This document shows, one piece after another, positions 33,350 through 41,046 of a stretch of DNA of 64,000 nucleotides; position 1 is the stretch's first letter, and each line of letters opens with the position of its first letter. The translations under genes were made by a program, and so were the position numbers. Location of the stretch: positions 1-64,000 of the forward strand of contig NZ_JBPKAO010000013.1 of assembly GCF_051216895.1 (NCBI RefSeq). Direction: 5' to 3'. The stretch comes from Aquipuribacter sp051216895. GTDB taxonomy: Bacteria; Actinomycetota; Actinomycetes; Actinomycetales; JBBAYJ01. The notes under the pieces were generated by a model. It had not been told where the DNA came from. It did no database searches and saw only the letters and a program-made list of their open reading frames with translations.

Positions 33350-35434
33350 GTGAGCGACGACGACACGACCGACGCCCCGACCAGCCTCTTCGCCGACCTG
33401 GACGCGTTCCAGGCCCTGCCGCGTGCCGCCGGGCTGGCCCTGTCCCCCGACGGCACCCGCCTGGTGACGGGTCTGCAGACCCTGAACCCCGACGCCAACC
33501 GGTTCGTCACGGCGCTGTGGGAGGTCGACCCGACGGGGACCCGCCCGGCCCGTCGCCTGACCCGGTCGGCCAAGGGCGAGCAGCTCGGTGCGTTCACCCC
33601 CGACGGCACGCTGCTGTTCACCTCCACCCGCCCGGACCCCGACGTCCCCGACGAGGACGACTCCGGCCGCGGCGCGCTGTGGGCGCTGCCGCCGGGCGGC
33701 GGCGAGGCCCGGGTCGTCGCCAGCCGGCCCGGGGGACTCACGGACCTGGTCGTGGCGCGCGGTTCGGGCGACGCCCTGCTGGTGACCGACGCCCTCCCCG
33801 GCTCGGGGCCCGACGCGGAGTCCGACGCCGAACGGCGCAAGGCCCGCAAGGACGCGAGGGTCACCGCCGTGCTGCACGAGCAGTACCCGGTCCGCTACTG
33901 GGACCACGACCTGGGCCCCGGCGGGCCCCGGCTGCTCGCGGGGCGCCTGGATCCCGACGTCCCGGGCGAGGCGGAGCTCGAGCTGCGGCAGGTCACCGGC
34001 CACACCGGCCACGCGCTGCACAACAGCGTGCTCGACGTGACCGCGGACGGCACCGTCGCGGTGGCGACCTGGCACGTCGTCGAGGGCCGGGCCAGCGCCC
34101 GGTCGACGCTGGTGTCGGTCGACCTGGCCACAGGGGCGCGGCGCACGCTGCTGTCCGACGTCGACCACGAGTACGAGGACCCGCGCATCTCGCCCGACGG
34201 CACGCAGGTCGCGCTGCAGGTGTACACCCGCTCGACGCCGCAGGACCCGGGCGGCTACCAGCTGGCCGTGGCCCCCCTCGCGCGCCCCGGGGACGGCGAC
34301 GGCGAGGTCGAGGCCCGGGTCGTGGCCCCCGGCTGGGACCGCTGGTCGGGCCGGCCGACCTGGACCCCGGACGGCACGGCGCTGGTCGTGCACGCGGACT
34401 CCGACGGCCGCGCCCCGCTGTTCCGGGTCGAGGTGGCCTCGGGGCAGGTGACCCAGCTGACGGGCGACGACGCCGCCTACTCCGACGTCTGCGTCAGCCC
34501 CGACGGGCAGCACGTCTACGCCATGCGGTCCGCCATCGCGTCGCCTCCCTCGCCCGTGCGGCTCGACCCGCTGACCCCCCACCAGCACCCCACCGTGCTC
34601 CGGGGTCCCGTGCCGGCGCCCGTCGTGCCCGGCCACGTCGAGGAGGTGACCGCGACGGCCGAGGACGGCACCGCGCTGCGGGCCTGGTTGTGCCTGCCGG
34701 ACGGCGCGGGCCCGGACGCCCCCGCGCCGCTGCTGCTGTGGATCCACGGCGGCCCGCTCGCGTCGTGGAACGCCTGGAGCTGGCGGTGGTGCCCGTGGCT
34801 CGCGGTGCAGGCCGGCTACGCGGTGCTGCTGCCGGACCCGGCCCTGTCGACCGGCTACGGCAAGGACTTCGTCGCCCGCGGCTGGGGCCGCTGGGGCGAG
34901 GCTCCCTACACCGACCTGATGGCCGTCACCGACGTCGTCACCGCGCGCGACGACGTCGACCAGGACCGCACCGCGGCCCTGGGTGGGTCCTTCGGCGGGT
35001 ACATGGCCAACTGGATCGGCGGGCACACCGACCGGTTCCGCGCCATCGTCACCCACGCCTCGCTCTACGCCCTGGACCAGTTCGCCGCGACGACCGACGC
35101 CGCGCACTACTGGAGCCGGGAGATGAGCCCGCAGATGACCGAGGACAGTTCCCCCCACCGCTCGGTCGACCGCTGGGTGACCCCGACGCTGGTCGTCCAC
35201 GGCGACAAGGACTACCGCGTGCCCATCGGTGAGGCGTTGCGGCTGTGGTGGGACCTGTCGAGCAAGGACACCGACGACGAGGGCGGCCTGCCGCACAAGT
35301 TCCTGTACTTCCCCGACGAGAACCACTGGGTCCTCACGCCCAACCACAGCACGCTCTGGTACCGCACGGTGCTCGCGTTCCTCGCCCACCACGTGCTGGA
35401 CGAGGAGTGGGTGACGCCGGAGCTGCTGCGCTGA
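33350..35434 (+). CDS. S9 family prolyl oligopeptidase-like serine peptidase
   Basis: A 694-aa cytoplasmic peptidase with an N-terminal beta-propeller (residues about 20-400, with repeats such as ALSPDGTRLVTGL and CVSPDGQHVYAM) and a C-terminal alpha/beta hydrolase domain. The catalytic triad is Ser in GGSFGGY (near 547), Asp in HGDKDYRVP (near 619) and His in DENHWVL (near 660). The family cuts short peptides or acyl-amino acids. There is no signal peptide. It probably has its own promoter 70 bp after the metallophosphoesterase gene. Confidence 0.93.
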   Translation: MSDDDTTDAPTSLFADLDAFQALPRAAGLALSPDGTRLVTGLQTLNPDANRFVTALWEVDPTGTRPARRLTRSAKGEQLGAFTPDGTLLFTSTRPDPDVPDEDDSGRGALWALPPGGGEARVVASRPGGLTDLVVARGSGDALLVTDALPGSGPDAESDAERRKARKDARVTAVLHEQYPVRYWDHDLGPGGPRLLAGRLDPDVPGEAELELRQVTGHTGHALHNSVLDVTADGTVAVATWHVVEGRASARSTLVSVDLATGARRTLLSDVDHEYEDPRISPDGTQVALQVYTRSTPQDPGGYQLAVAPLARPGDGDGEVEARVVAPGWDRWSGRPTWTPDGTALVVHADSDGRAPLFRVEVASGQVTQLTGDDAAYSDVCVSPDGQHVYAMRSAIASPPSPVRLDPLTPHQHPTVLRGPVPAPVVPGHVEEVTATAEDGTALRAWLCLPDGAGPDAPAPLLLWIHGGPLASWNAWSWRWCPWLAVQAGYAVLLPDPALSTGYGKDFVARGWGRWGEAPYTDLMAVTDVVTARDDVDQDRTAALGGSFGGYMANWIGGHTDRFRAIVTHASLYALDQFAATTDAAHYWSREMSPQMTEDSSPHRSVDRWVTPTLVVHGDKDYRVPIGEALRLWWDLSSKDTDDEGGLPHKFLYFPDENHWVLTPNHSTLWYRTVLAFLAHHVLDEEWVTPELLR

Positions 35435-35450
35435 GCGGCGCGCGTCGTGG

Positions 35451-35456
35451 CAGCCT
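35451..35456 (+). promoter_or_regulatory. -10 box of a leaderless promoter (Gfo/Idh/MocA gene)
   Basis: CAGCCT lies 7 nt before the ATG at 35464 with no ribosome binding site between. Confidence 0.4.
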
Positions 35457-35463
35457 GGGGGCC

Positions 35464-36576
35464 ATGAGCGCCGCAGCCTTCGAACCCGTCCTCGACCGCC
35501 CCGTCCGCTGGGGCGTGGTGGGGCCCGGTCGGATCGCGGCCGGCGTGGTGCGCGACCTGGCCGACGTCCCCGGCGGGGTCCTGCACGCGGTGGCTTCCCG
35601 CAGCCTCGACCGGGCCCGGGCGTTCGCCGACGAGCACGGCGCGCCGGTCGCCCACGGCTCCTACGCGGAGCTGCTGGCCGACCCCGACGTGGACGTCGTC
35701 TACGTGGCCACCCCGCACCGCCAGCACCACGGCGTCGCGCTCGCCGCCGTCGAGGCCGGCAAGCACCTGCTCGTCGAGAAGGCGTTCACGGTGACCCTCG
35801 CCGGGGCCCAGGAGGTGGTCGACGCGGCCCGGGCGCGCGGCGTCTTCGTGATGGAGGCGATGTGGACCCGGTTCCAGCCCGCCGTGGTCCGGCTGCGGGA
35901 GCTGCTGGCCGACGGTGCCGTCGGCGACGCCCGCTCGGTCCGGGCCGACGGTGCCGTCGGCGCCGTCCGCTCGGTCCGGGCCGACGGTGCCGTCGGCGCC
36001 GTCCGCTCGGTCCGGGCCGACCTGGGGCTTCGCGTGCCGTTCGACCCGGCCGACCGGCTGTGGGACCGGGCCCAGGGCGGCGGTGCGCTGCTCGACCTGG
36101 GGGTCTACCCGACCTCGTGGCTGCAGATGGTGCTCGGCGGGGTGCCGTCCTCACTGGAGGTGGCCGGGGTCCTAGGCCCCGACGGCGTGGACGCGGAGTC
36201 GACCCTGCTGTGGCGCACCGAGGACGGTCGCCACGGGGTGGGCACCTGCTCGTTGCTGTCCCCGCTGCCCGGGCAGGCCGCCGTGTTCGGCACGGAGGGC
36301 TGGATCGAGGTGCCGCCCCGGTTCCACCACCCCGGCCGGATCGTCGTCCACCGCACCTCGGGCGGGCGGTCCGTGGAGAGCAGCGAGGAGGTCGTGCTGC
36401 CGGCCACCGGGACCGGGTACTCCCACGAGCTCGACGAGGTGCACCGCTGCCTGGCGGCCGGTCTGACCGAGAGCCCGACCATGCCGCTGGACGACACGCT
36501 CGCCGTCATGTCGGTGCTCGAGCAGGCCCTGCACGCCCTCGGCGTCCACCACGACGAGGACCCCGCCGCGGTCTAG
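35464..36576 (+). CDS. Gfo/Idh/MocA family NAD(P)-dependent oxidoreductase
   Basis: A 370-aa dehydrogenase acting on a sugar or similar polyol. Rossmann motif GVVGPGRIA is at about residues 16-24 and the catalytic-region lysine is in VEKAFTV (near 106). The domain 2 block AQGGGALLDLGVYPTSW follows. A triple 36-bp repeat inserts 24 extra residues (DGAVGAVRSVRA units) in the strand after FQPAVVRLRELL, where relatives have one copy. Whether the enzyme still folds is an open question. A hairpin follows the stop. Confidence 0.9.
   Translation: MSAAAFEPVLDRPVRWGVVGPGRIAAGVVRDLADVPGGVLHAVASRSLDRARAFADEHGAPVAHGSYAELLADPDVDVVYVATPHRQHHGVALAAVEAGKHLLVEKAFTVTLAGAQEVVDAARARGVFVMEAMWTRFQPAVVRLRELLADGAVGDARSVRADGAVGAVRSVRADGAVGAVRSVRADLGLRVPFDPADRLWDRAQGGGALLDLGVYPTSWLQMVLGGVPSSLEVAGVLGPDGVDAESTLLWRTEDGRHGVGTCSLLSPLPGQAAVFGTEGWIEVPPRFHHPGRIVVHRTSGGRSVESSEEVVLPATGTGYSHELDEVHRCLAAGLTESPTMPLDDTLAVMSVLEQALHALGVHHDEDPAAV
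35911..36018. repeat. 36-bp tandem repeat, three copies, inside the oxidoreductase gene
   Basis: Units at 35911-35946, 35947-35982 and 35983-36018. The last two are identical; the first differs only at two adjacent places (GACGCC for GCCGTC). Each adds 12 residues in frame. Confidence 0.97.
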
Positions 36577-36597
36577 GCCGAGCCGGTCCCGCTCGGC
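36577..36597. terminator. Bidirectional terminator
   Basis: GCCGAGC and its complement form a perfect 7-bp stem with a 7-nt loop, starting at the base after the oxidoreductase stop and ending before the convergent DUF805 gene. Confidence 0.6.
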
Positions 36598-36603
36598 GCG
36601 GCG

Positions 36604-37176
36604 TCAGGCCGGCGGTCGGTCGGGGTCCGGGTCGTCGCCGGGGCGGCCGCGGTCCTGGACGGGGCGACCGGCTCCCGGCTCGGCGGCGTCGGGCAGGTCC
36701 CAGCCGGGCGGGGTCCACGCTGCTCCGGGCACCCCTCCGACGGGGGCGGGCGTCGGGCCGTCGGCCACCTCGTCCGGCCGGGGCAGCTCACCGGACGGCT
36801 CGAGGTCGGTGAGCAGCCGCGGGTCCGGGCCGTGGGCGTTGCCACCCGCGGTGGACGGCGCCAGGAAGAAGAGCAGGAGCACGACGAACCCGGCGACCGG
36901 CACGAGCGCGATGAGCAGCCACCAGCCGGAGCGCGAGGAGTCGTGGAGGCGACGGACGCTGACGCTGAGGTTGGGCAGCAGCAGCACGAGCGCGAGCAGC
37001 GTCGACACAGGCCCGCTGGCCTCCCCGCCGATGCCCAGGGCCACCTCGGTGGCGGCGACGGTCAGGCCCACCAGCAGCGTGAAGAGGTTCCACCACCAGA
37101 ACTCCGACCGGCGGGCGCGGCCGCGGAAGCCCGCGTACTGGCCGAGGACCGAGCTGACGGCCTGGGTGAAGGTCAC
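36604..37176 (-). CDS. DUF805 family membrane protein (copy 1)
   Basis: A 190-aa member of DUF805. The family signature YAGFRGRARRSEFWWWNLF is at about residues 14-32, followed by three or four hydrophobic helices, with VRRLHDSSRSGWWLL in the middle as in all relatives. The C-terminal 60 residues are hydrophilic, Pro/Asp-rich and variable. The start is GTG at 37176. Function unknown; members resemble YhaH and YhaI of E. coli. It is the last gene of a minus-strand array of DUF805 copies. Confidence 0.9.
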   Translation of the reverse strand: MTFTQAVSSVLGQYAGFRGRARRSEFWWWNLFTLLVGLTVAATEVALGIGGEASGPVSTLLALVLLLPNLSVSVRRLHDSSRSGWWLLIALVPVAGFVVLLLFFLAPSTAGGNAHGPDPRLLTDLEPSGELPRPDEVADGPTPAPVGGVPGAAWTPPGWDLPDAAEPGAGRPVQDRGRPGDDPDPDRPPA

Positions 37177-37233
37177 CGAGGCATTGTCCCGTCCCGTGAG
37201 GGGTGGTGCGACCGAACGGAGGGTCGACGGGGG

Positions 37234-37647
37234 TCAGCCACGAGCGGGCGGGACGGGGGCGGGGCCGGTCCGGGTGGGGTCCAGCGGTGAGGGTCCGTTC
37301 TGGTTGACCCCCGGTTCCGAGACCCCCGCGAACCAGACCAGCAGGATCACGGCGCCTCCCACCGGGACCAGCCAGAGCAGGAGCCACCACGCGCTCCGGC
37401 CCGTGTCGTGGAGTCGTCGGGCGCCCACCGCCAGGTGCGGGAGCAGCAGCGCGAGGGTCGCGAGGCCCGCGACCGGTCCGCCGCCCTCCACCGGCTCGAC
37501 GAGGCCGAAGGCCTGGTCGAGCAGACCACCGGCCGCGACCACGAGGGCCACGAGCAGCAGGAACCACCAGTACTCGGAGCGGCGGGCGCGGCCGGTGAAG
37601 TCCGCGTAGCGCCGCAGGCACGTGCCGATCGCCTCGGGGAACGTCAT
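37234..37647 (-). CDS. DUF805 family membrane protein (copy 2)
   Basis: A 137-aa DUF805 protein. The signature YADFTGRARRSEYWWFLLL is near the N-terminus and ARRLHDTGRSAWWLLLW in the middle; three hydrophobic helices and a short Pro-rich tail. ATG at 37647 (MTFPEAIGTCLRR) aligns with the start of copy 1. It lies 57 bp upstream of copy 1 and 53 bp downstream of copy 3 on the same strand. Confidence 0.9.
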   Translation of the reverse strand: MTFPEAIGTCLRRYADFTGRARRSEYWWFLLLVALVVAAGGLLDQAFGLVEPVEGGGPVAGLATLALLLPHLAVGARRLHDTGRSAWWLLLWLVPVGGAVILLVWFAGVSEPGVNQNGPSPLDPTRTGPAPVPPARG

Positions 37648-37700
37648 CGCTCCGCCTCTCGCAGCAGGAGAGGCCATCCAACCCTGGCCGGGGCCGTCTG

Positions 37701-38279
37701 TCACGGGCGTCGAGCCGACCACGGGGGCGCCGGCGGCCGTGGCGACCACGGGGGCGGGGGTCGTACCGACCACGGCGACGGCCCCGGACCACGCGCGGGC
37801 AGGGCGGACCAGGGCACCGGTGCGCGGCCCTTCGGGTCGGGGCCGAACCGGTTGGGTCCCGGGCGGCCGTCCTCGGCCCAGTACCAGTAGAGGATCATCG
37901 AGGCGTAGGGCGCGAGGAGCAGGAGCAGCCACCACCCGCTGCGGTCGGTGTCGTGCAGCCGTCGGGCGGCCACGGCGTAGGACGGCACCAGCAGGGCGGC
38001 GGCGCAGCCCCAGCCCACCAGGAGCAGGTACGCCCCCGCCGCGCCCGGGACCCATCCCGCGCGGCTGCCGGCCGCCCCCACCAGCAGCCCGACGAGCAGC
38101 AGGGTGGCACCGAGCGTCACGGGCAGGCCGACGACGAGGCCGTGGACCATCGCGAACCACCAGAACTCCGACCGGCGGGCCTGGCCGTCGAACCCGGCGT
38201 AACGGCTCAGGACGCGCCGGCCGGCCTCCTCAGGACGCGCGAGGTGCAGCCCGGCCGAGCACGGAGGTGACTGCTTCAC
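37701..38279 (-). CDS. DUF805 family membrane protein (copy 3)
   Basis: A 192-aa DUF805 protein with the signature YAGFDGQARRSEFWWFAMV and AARRLHDTDRSGWWLLLLL. It has an extra N-terminal 25 residues with Cys and His (VKQSPPCSAG), four hydrophobic helices and a Trp/Pro-rich tail of about 45 residues (PPPPWSPRPPAPPW). The GTG at 38279 lies exactly at the junction of a 169-bp tandem duplication, so its start region also exists as a second copy upstream. Confidence 0.85.
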   Translation of the reverse strand: MKQSPPCSAGLHLARPEEAGRRVLSRYAGFDGQARRSEFWWFAMVHGLVVGLPVTLGATLLLVGLLVGAAGSRAGWVPGAAGAYLLLVGWGCAAALLVPSYAVAARRLHDTDRSGWWLLLLLAPYASMILYWYWAEDGRPGPNRFGPDPKGRAPVPWSALPARGPGPSPWSVRPPPPWSPRPPAPPWSARRP

Positions 38280-38445
38280 CGAGCGCCACGGGCGGGCCGA
38301 CGACGAGGCCGGGGACCATCGCGAACCACCGGAACTCCGACCGGCGGGCCCGGCCGTCGAACCCGGCGTAGCGGCTCAGGACGCGCCGGACGGCCTCCTC
38401 AGGACGCACGAGGTGCAGCCCGGCCGGGCACGGAGGTGACTGCTT
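38108..38445. repeat. 169-bp tandem duplication covering the 5' part of DUF805 copy 3
   Basis: Copy A 38108-38276 and copy B 38277-38445 align end to end with about a dozen substitutions and no gap. A third CACCGAGCG-N-CACGGG start follows at 38446. The substitutions show that this duplication is older than the others in the window. Confidence 0.95.
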
Positions 38446-38448
38446 CAC
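38230..38448 (-). pseudogene. Truncated DUF805 copy created by tandem duplication
   Basis: A 72-aa remnant that repeats the first 50 residues of copy 3 (VKQSPPCPAG, then YAGFDGRARRSEFRWFAM) and then runs into the start of copy 3 in another frame, because the 169-bp period is not a multiple of three. It keeps one hydrophobic helix only. The conserved Trp before WFAM is changed to Arg. It may be untranslated, or it may supply the promoter and leader for the genes behind it. Confidence 0.75.
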
Positions 38449-38580
38449 CGAGCGACACGGGTGGACCCCTCGAGACGACGATCCCCAGCATCCGGACCGA
38501 CGGGCCCGGCGCCGTCACATCCAAGAGCACCGGGGGGAGCGCCGTCCCAGGAACCGGCCGATCCCGCCCGGTCGTACGCA

Positions 38581-38631
38581 GAGGGCGGGGTCCCGGGGCG
38601 CGGGTGCGCGACCGACGGGGACCCCGCCCTC
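38581..38631. terminator. Terminator downstream of the yceI-type gene
   Basis: A perfect 14-bp stem (GAGGGCGGGGTCCC at 38581-38594 and its complement at 38618-38631) with a 23-nt loop lies 22 bp beyond the YceI stop. The rest of the 204-bp gap before the DUF805 remnant shows no gene. Confidence 0.7.
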
Positions 38632-38652
38632 GAGGCGGTCCGGGAGCTCAGG

Positions 38653-39234
38653 TCAGGATTTGACCAGCGACACGTCGAAGTCGAGCTTGATCTTCTCGCT
38701 GACCAGGACGCCACCGGTCTCCAGCGCGGCGTTCCAGGTGAGGTCCCAGTCCTTGCGGTTGACGACGGCCTTGCCCTCGAACCCGGCGCGGTAGTTGCCG
38801 AACGGGTCCTTGGCGGAGCCGTCGAAGGTCACGTCGATGCGGACGGGCTTGGTGATGGTCCGGATCGTCAGGTCGCCCACCAGCACGAAGGTGCCGGCGG
38901 CCTGGTCGACGTCCTCGACGGAGGTGGAGGTGAAGGTCCACGTGGGGTAGGTCTCGACGTCGAAGAAGTCGGCGGAGCGCAGGTGGGCGTCGCGGTCGGC
39001 GGAGCCGGTCGACACGGTGGCCACCTGGATGGTCAGGTCGGCCCTGGAGTTGGTGGGGACGGCCGCGTCGATGACGACGGTGCCCTCGAACTCGCCGAAG
39101 TTGCCGCGGACGGTGGTGACCATCGCGTGGCGGGCCTGGAAGCCGAGCCGGGTGTGCGAGGCGTCGACGGTGTAGGTGCCGGACAGGTCGGAGATGGCCT
39201 CGGAGGGGGCCTTGTCGAAACCGGTGTCAGTCAT
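38653..39234 (-). CDS. YceI family lipid-binding-like protein
   Basis: A 193-aa YceI domain protein (lipocalin-like barrel that binds isoprenoids in studied members). Typical blocks are YTVDASHTRLGFQARHAMV, then VRGNFGEFEGTVVID, SADFFDVETYPTWTFTST and FGNYRAGFEGKAVVNRKDW. There is no signal peptide, which is usual for actinobacterial cytoplasmic forms. ATG at 39234 follows AGGAGG by six bases. A palindromic TTGA...TCAA site lies upstream. Confidence 0.93.
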   Translation of the reverse strand: MTDTGFDKAPSEAISDLSGTYTVDASHTRLGFQARHAMVTTVRGNFGEFEGTVVIDAAVPTNSRADLTIQVATVSTGSADRDAHLRSADFFDVETYPTWTFTSTSVEDVDQAAGTFVLVGDLTIRTITKPVRIDVTFDGSAKDPFGNYRAGFEGKAVVNRKDWDLTWNAALETGGVLVSEKIKLDFDVSLVKS

Positions 39235-39278
39235 GTGTCCTCCTGGACGGGTCAGCGGGTGTCGTTCTGGTCAGTCGC

Positions 39279-39293
39279 TTGAACTATCAACTA
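39279..39293 (-). promoter_or_regulatory. Candidate MarR-type operator upstream of the YceI gene
   Basis: TTGAACTATCAACTA contains TTGA and TCAA arms around four bases and is clearly richer in A+T than its surroundings. Such sites are common before yceI genes controlled by MarR-family repressors. It lies 45 bp before the start codon. Confidence 0.35.
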
Positions 39294-39341
39294 CCTTGGC
39301 GTATTCCCGGCCCGAGCGCCAGCCCCCTCACCCGCAGGGCC

Positions 39342-39347
39342 TACCGT
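39342..39347 (+). promoter_or_regulatory. -10 box of a leaderless promoter (TauE/SafE gene)
   Basis: TACCGT lies 8 nt before the GTG at 39356, with no ribosome binding site between. Confidence 0.5.
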
Positions 39348-39355
39348 CGTCGCCC

Positions 39356-40117
39356 GTGGACGTCTGGGCGGTGTTCGGGGGCGACCCGTGGGTCGTCGCC
39401 GCCTGCGCGCTCGCGGTGGGGGTCGGCGCGCTGGTCCAGGGCGTGCTCGGGTTCGGGCTCGCGCTGCTGTCGGTGCCCGTCCTGGCCTGGCTCGCCCCCG
39501 ACCTGGTGCCGGTGGGGGTCCTGGTCGCCGTGATGCCGCTCGTGCTGGTGTCGGCCGTGCGCGAGCGCTCCCACGTCGACCTGCGCGGCATCGGCTGGGC
39601 GATGGTGGGGCGGGTGCCGGGCGGGGCCGCCGGAGCGGTCGCGGTCGCCCTGCTCCCGGTGCGGGGGCTCCAGCTGCTGGTGGCGGCCACGGTCTGCCTG
39701 GCCGTGGTGGCGGCCGTGGTCGCCGACCGACGCCCGCGCGCCCCCCGACCGAGCCCACGGCGGAGCTCGCTCGTCGTGGCCGGTGTGCTGAGCGGGGTCG
39801 GGGGCACCACGTCGGGGATCGGCGGCCCCCCGATGGCGATCACGTTCCGCAACAGCGGCGGCCCGGCCATTCGCTCCACCCTGGCCGCGTTCTTCGCCGT
39901 GGGTGCCGTGCTGAGCCTGGCCTCGCTCGCGGTCGTCGACGAGCTGACCGTGGAGAAGATGCTGGTCGGCCTCGTCCTGGTGCCCCCGGTCGTCCTCGGC
40001 TACCTGCTCGCCGGTCCGCTGCGACGACGCGTGCAGCCCGCCGTGCTGCGGCTCGCCGTCCTCGTCCTGTCGGGTGCGGCCGGCCTGGCCCTGCTCCTGG
40101 TCGCCCTCCCGTCCTGA
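39356..40117 (+). CDS. Sulfite exporter TauE/SafE family permease (TSUP)
   Basis: A 253-aa membrane protein with seven or eight helices in two halves. The first half has VGALVQGVLGFGLALLSVPVL and the second the paired motif LSGVGGTTSGIGGPPMAI, the TSUP hallmark. Family members export sulfite, sulfoacetate or other small organosulfur anions; the substrate is not evident. The start is GTG at 39356, set by the -10 box and by the immediate beginning of the first helix. It is convergent with the ABC transporter operon, 32 bp away. Confidence 0.9.
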   Translation: MDVWAVFGGDPWVVAACALAVGVGALVQGVLGFGLALLSVPVLAWLAPDLVPVGVLVAVMPLVLVSAVRERSHVDLRGIGWAMVGRVPGGAAGAVAVALLPVRGLQLLVAATVCLAVVAAVVADRRPRAPRPSPRRSSLVVAGVLSGVGGTTSGIGGPPMAITFRNSGGPAIRSTLAAFFAVGAVLSLASLAVVDELTVEKMLVGLVLVPPVVLGYLLAGPLRRRVQPAVLRLAVLVLSGAAGLALLLVALPS

Positions 40118-40149
40118 GGGCGCGCCGCCGGCATGACGCGGCGTCCCGC

Positions 40150-41046
40150 TCAGCCCTTCTCCGCGCCCGCGGTCGCGCCCTGGACGAAGTACCGCTGCAG
40201 CCAGAAGAACACCAGCGCCACCGGGATGGTCATCAGCAGCGCCGCGGCCATGGAGATCGGGTACTGGTTGCCCGAGCCCAGCTGCCCGCTGGTCAGCGAG
40301 GCCACCCCCTTGGTGAGGGTGGCCAGGTCCGGGTCCTGGCTGGCCACGATGAAGTGCGGCAGCTCGTTCCACGACCCCTGGAACGACAGGATGGTCAGGG
40401 TGATGAGCGCCGGTCGGGCCATCGGCAGCACGACCGACCAGAAGATCCGGAACGTGCCGGCGCCGTCGATGCGGGCGGCCTCCTCCACCGAGACGGGGAT
40501 CGACTCGAAGAACTGCTTCATGATGAAGACGCCGGCCGCGTCCACCAGCAGCGGCAGGACCAGGGCCGGGTAGGTGTCGTAGATCCCGATGGTGTTCAGG
40601 ACGAGGAACTTCGGGATGAGCAGGATGATCCCGGGGACGGCGAGCACCGCCAGGACCGCGCTGAACACCGCCTCCCGACCGCGGAACTTGATGCGTGCCA
40701 GGGCGTACCCGGCCAACGAGTTGAAGAACACCCGTCCCGCGGTGACGAAGACCGTGACCACGACCGAGTTGGCGAACCACAACGGGAACCGGGTGTCGAG
40801 CAACCGCTCGAAGGCCGCGACCGTGAACGGGTCGGCGATGAGCGACAGCGGGTTGCCGGTGGCGTCGGGCGCGGTCTTGAAGGACGTCGCGACCTGGATG
40901 ACGAACGGGTACAGGTAGACGAAGGCGAACAGGATGAGCACGGCGTAGGCCAGGAACGCGACGAGGAGCGCTCGGTTGCTCGGCCCTCGTCGGCGCGTCG
41001 GCGCGGCGGGTCCGGTGGTGCGGCCGGCGGTCGTCGAGGTGCTCAC
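40150..41046 (-). CDS. Carbohydrate ABC transporter permease (MalG type)
   Basis: A 298-aa inner-membrane permease with six helices. The EAA loop reads VEEAARIDGAGTFRIFWSVVLP and contacts the ATPase. The N-terminal 25 residues are basic and Thr-rich. The GTG at 41046 overlaps the stop of the MalF-type gene (GTGA). No ATPase is encoded in the operon; actinobacterial sugar transporters of this type commonly share the MsiK ATPase encoded elsewhere. Substrate likely an alpha-glucoside or oligosaccharide, judged from the neighbours. Confidence 0.93.
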   Translation of the reverse strand: MSTSTTAGRTTGPAAPTRRRGPSNRALLVAFLAYAVLILFAFVYLYPFVIQVATSFKTAPDATGNPLSLIADPFTVAAFERLLDTRFPLWFANSVVVTVFVTAGRVFFNSLAGYALARIKFRGREAVFSAVLAVLAVPGIILLIPKFLVLNTIGIYDTYPALVLPLLVDAAGVFIMKQFFESIPVSVEEAARIDGAGTFRIFWSVVLPMARPALITLTILSFQGSWNELPHFIVASQDPDLATLTKGVASLTSGQLGSGNQYPISMAAALLMTIPVALVFFWLQRYFVQGATAGAEKG

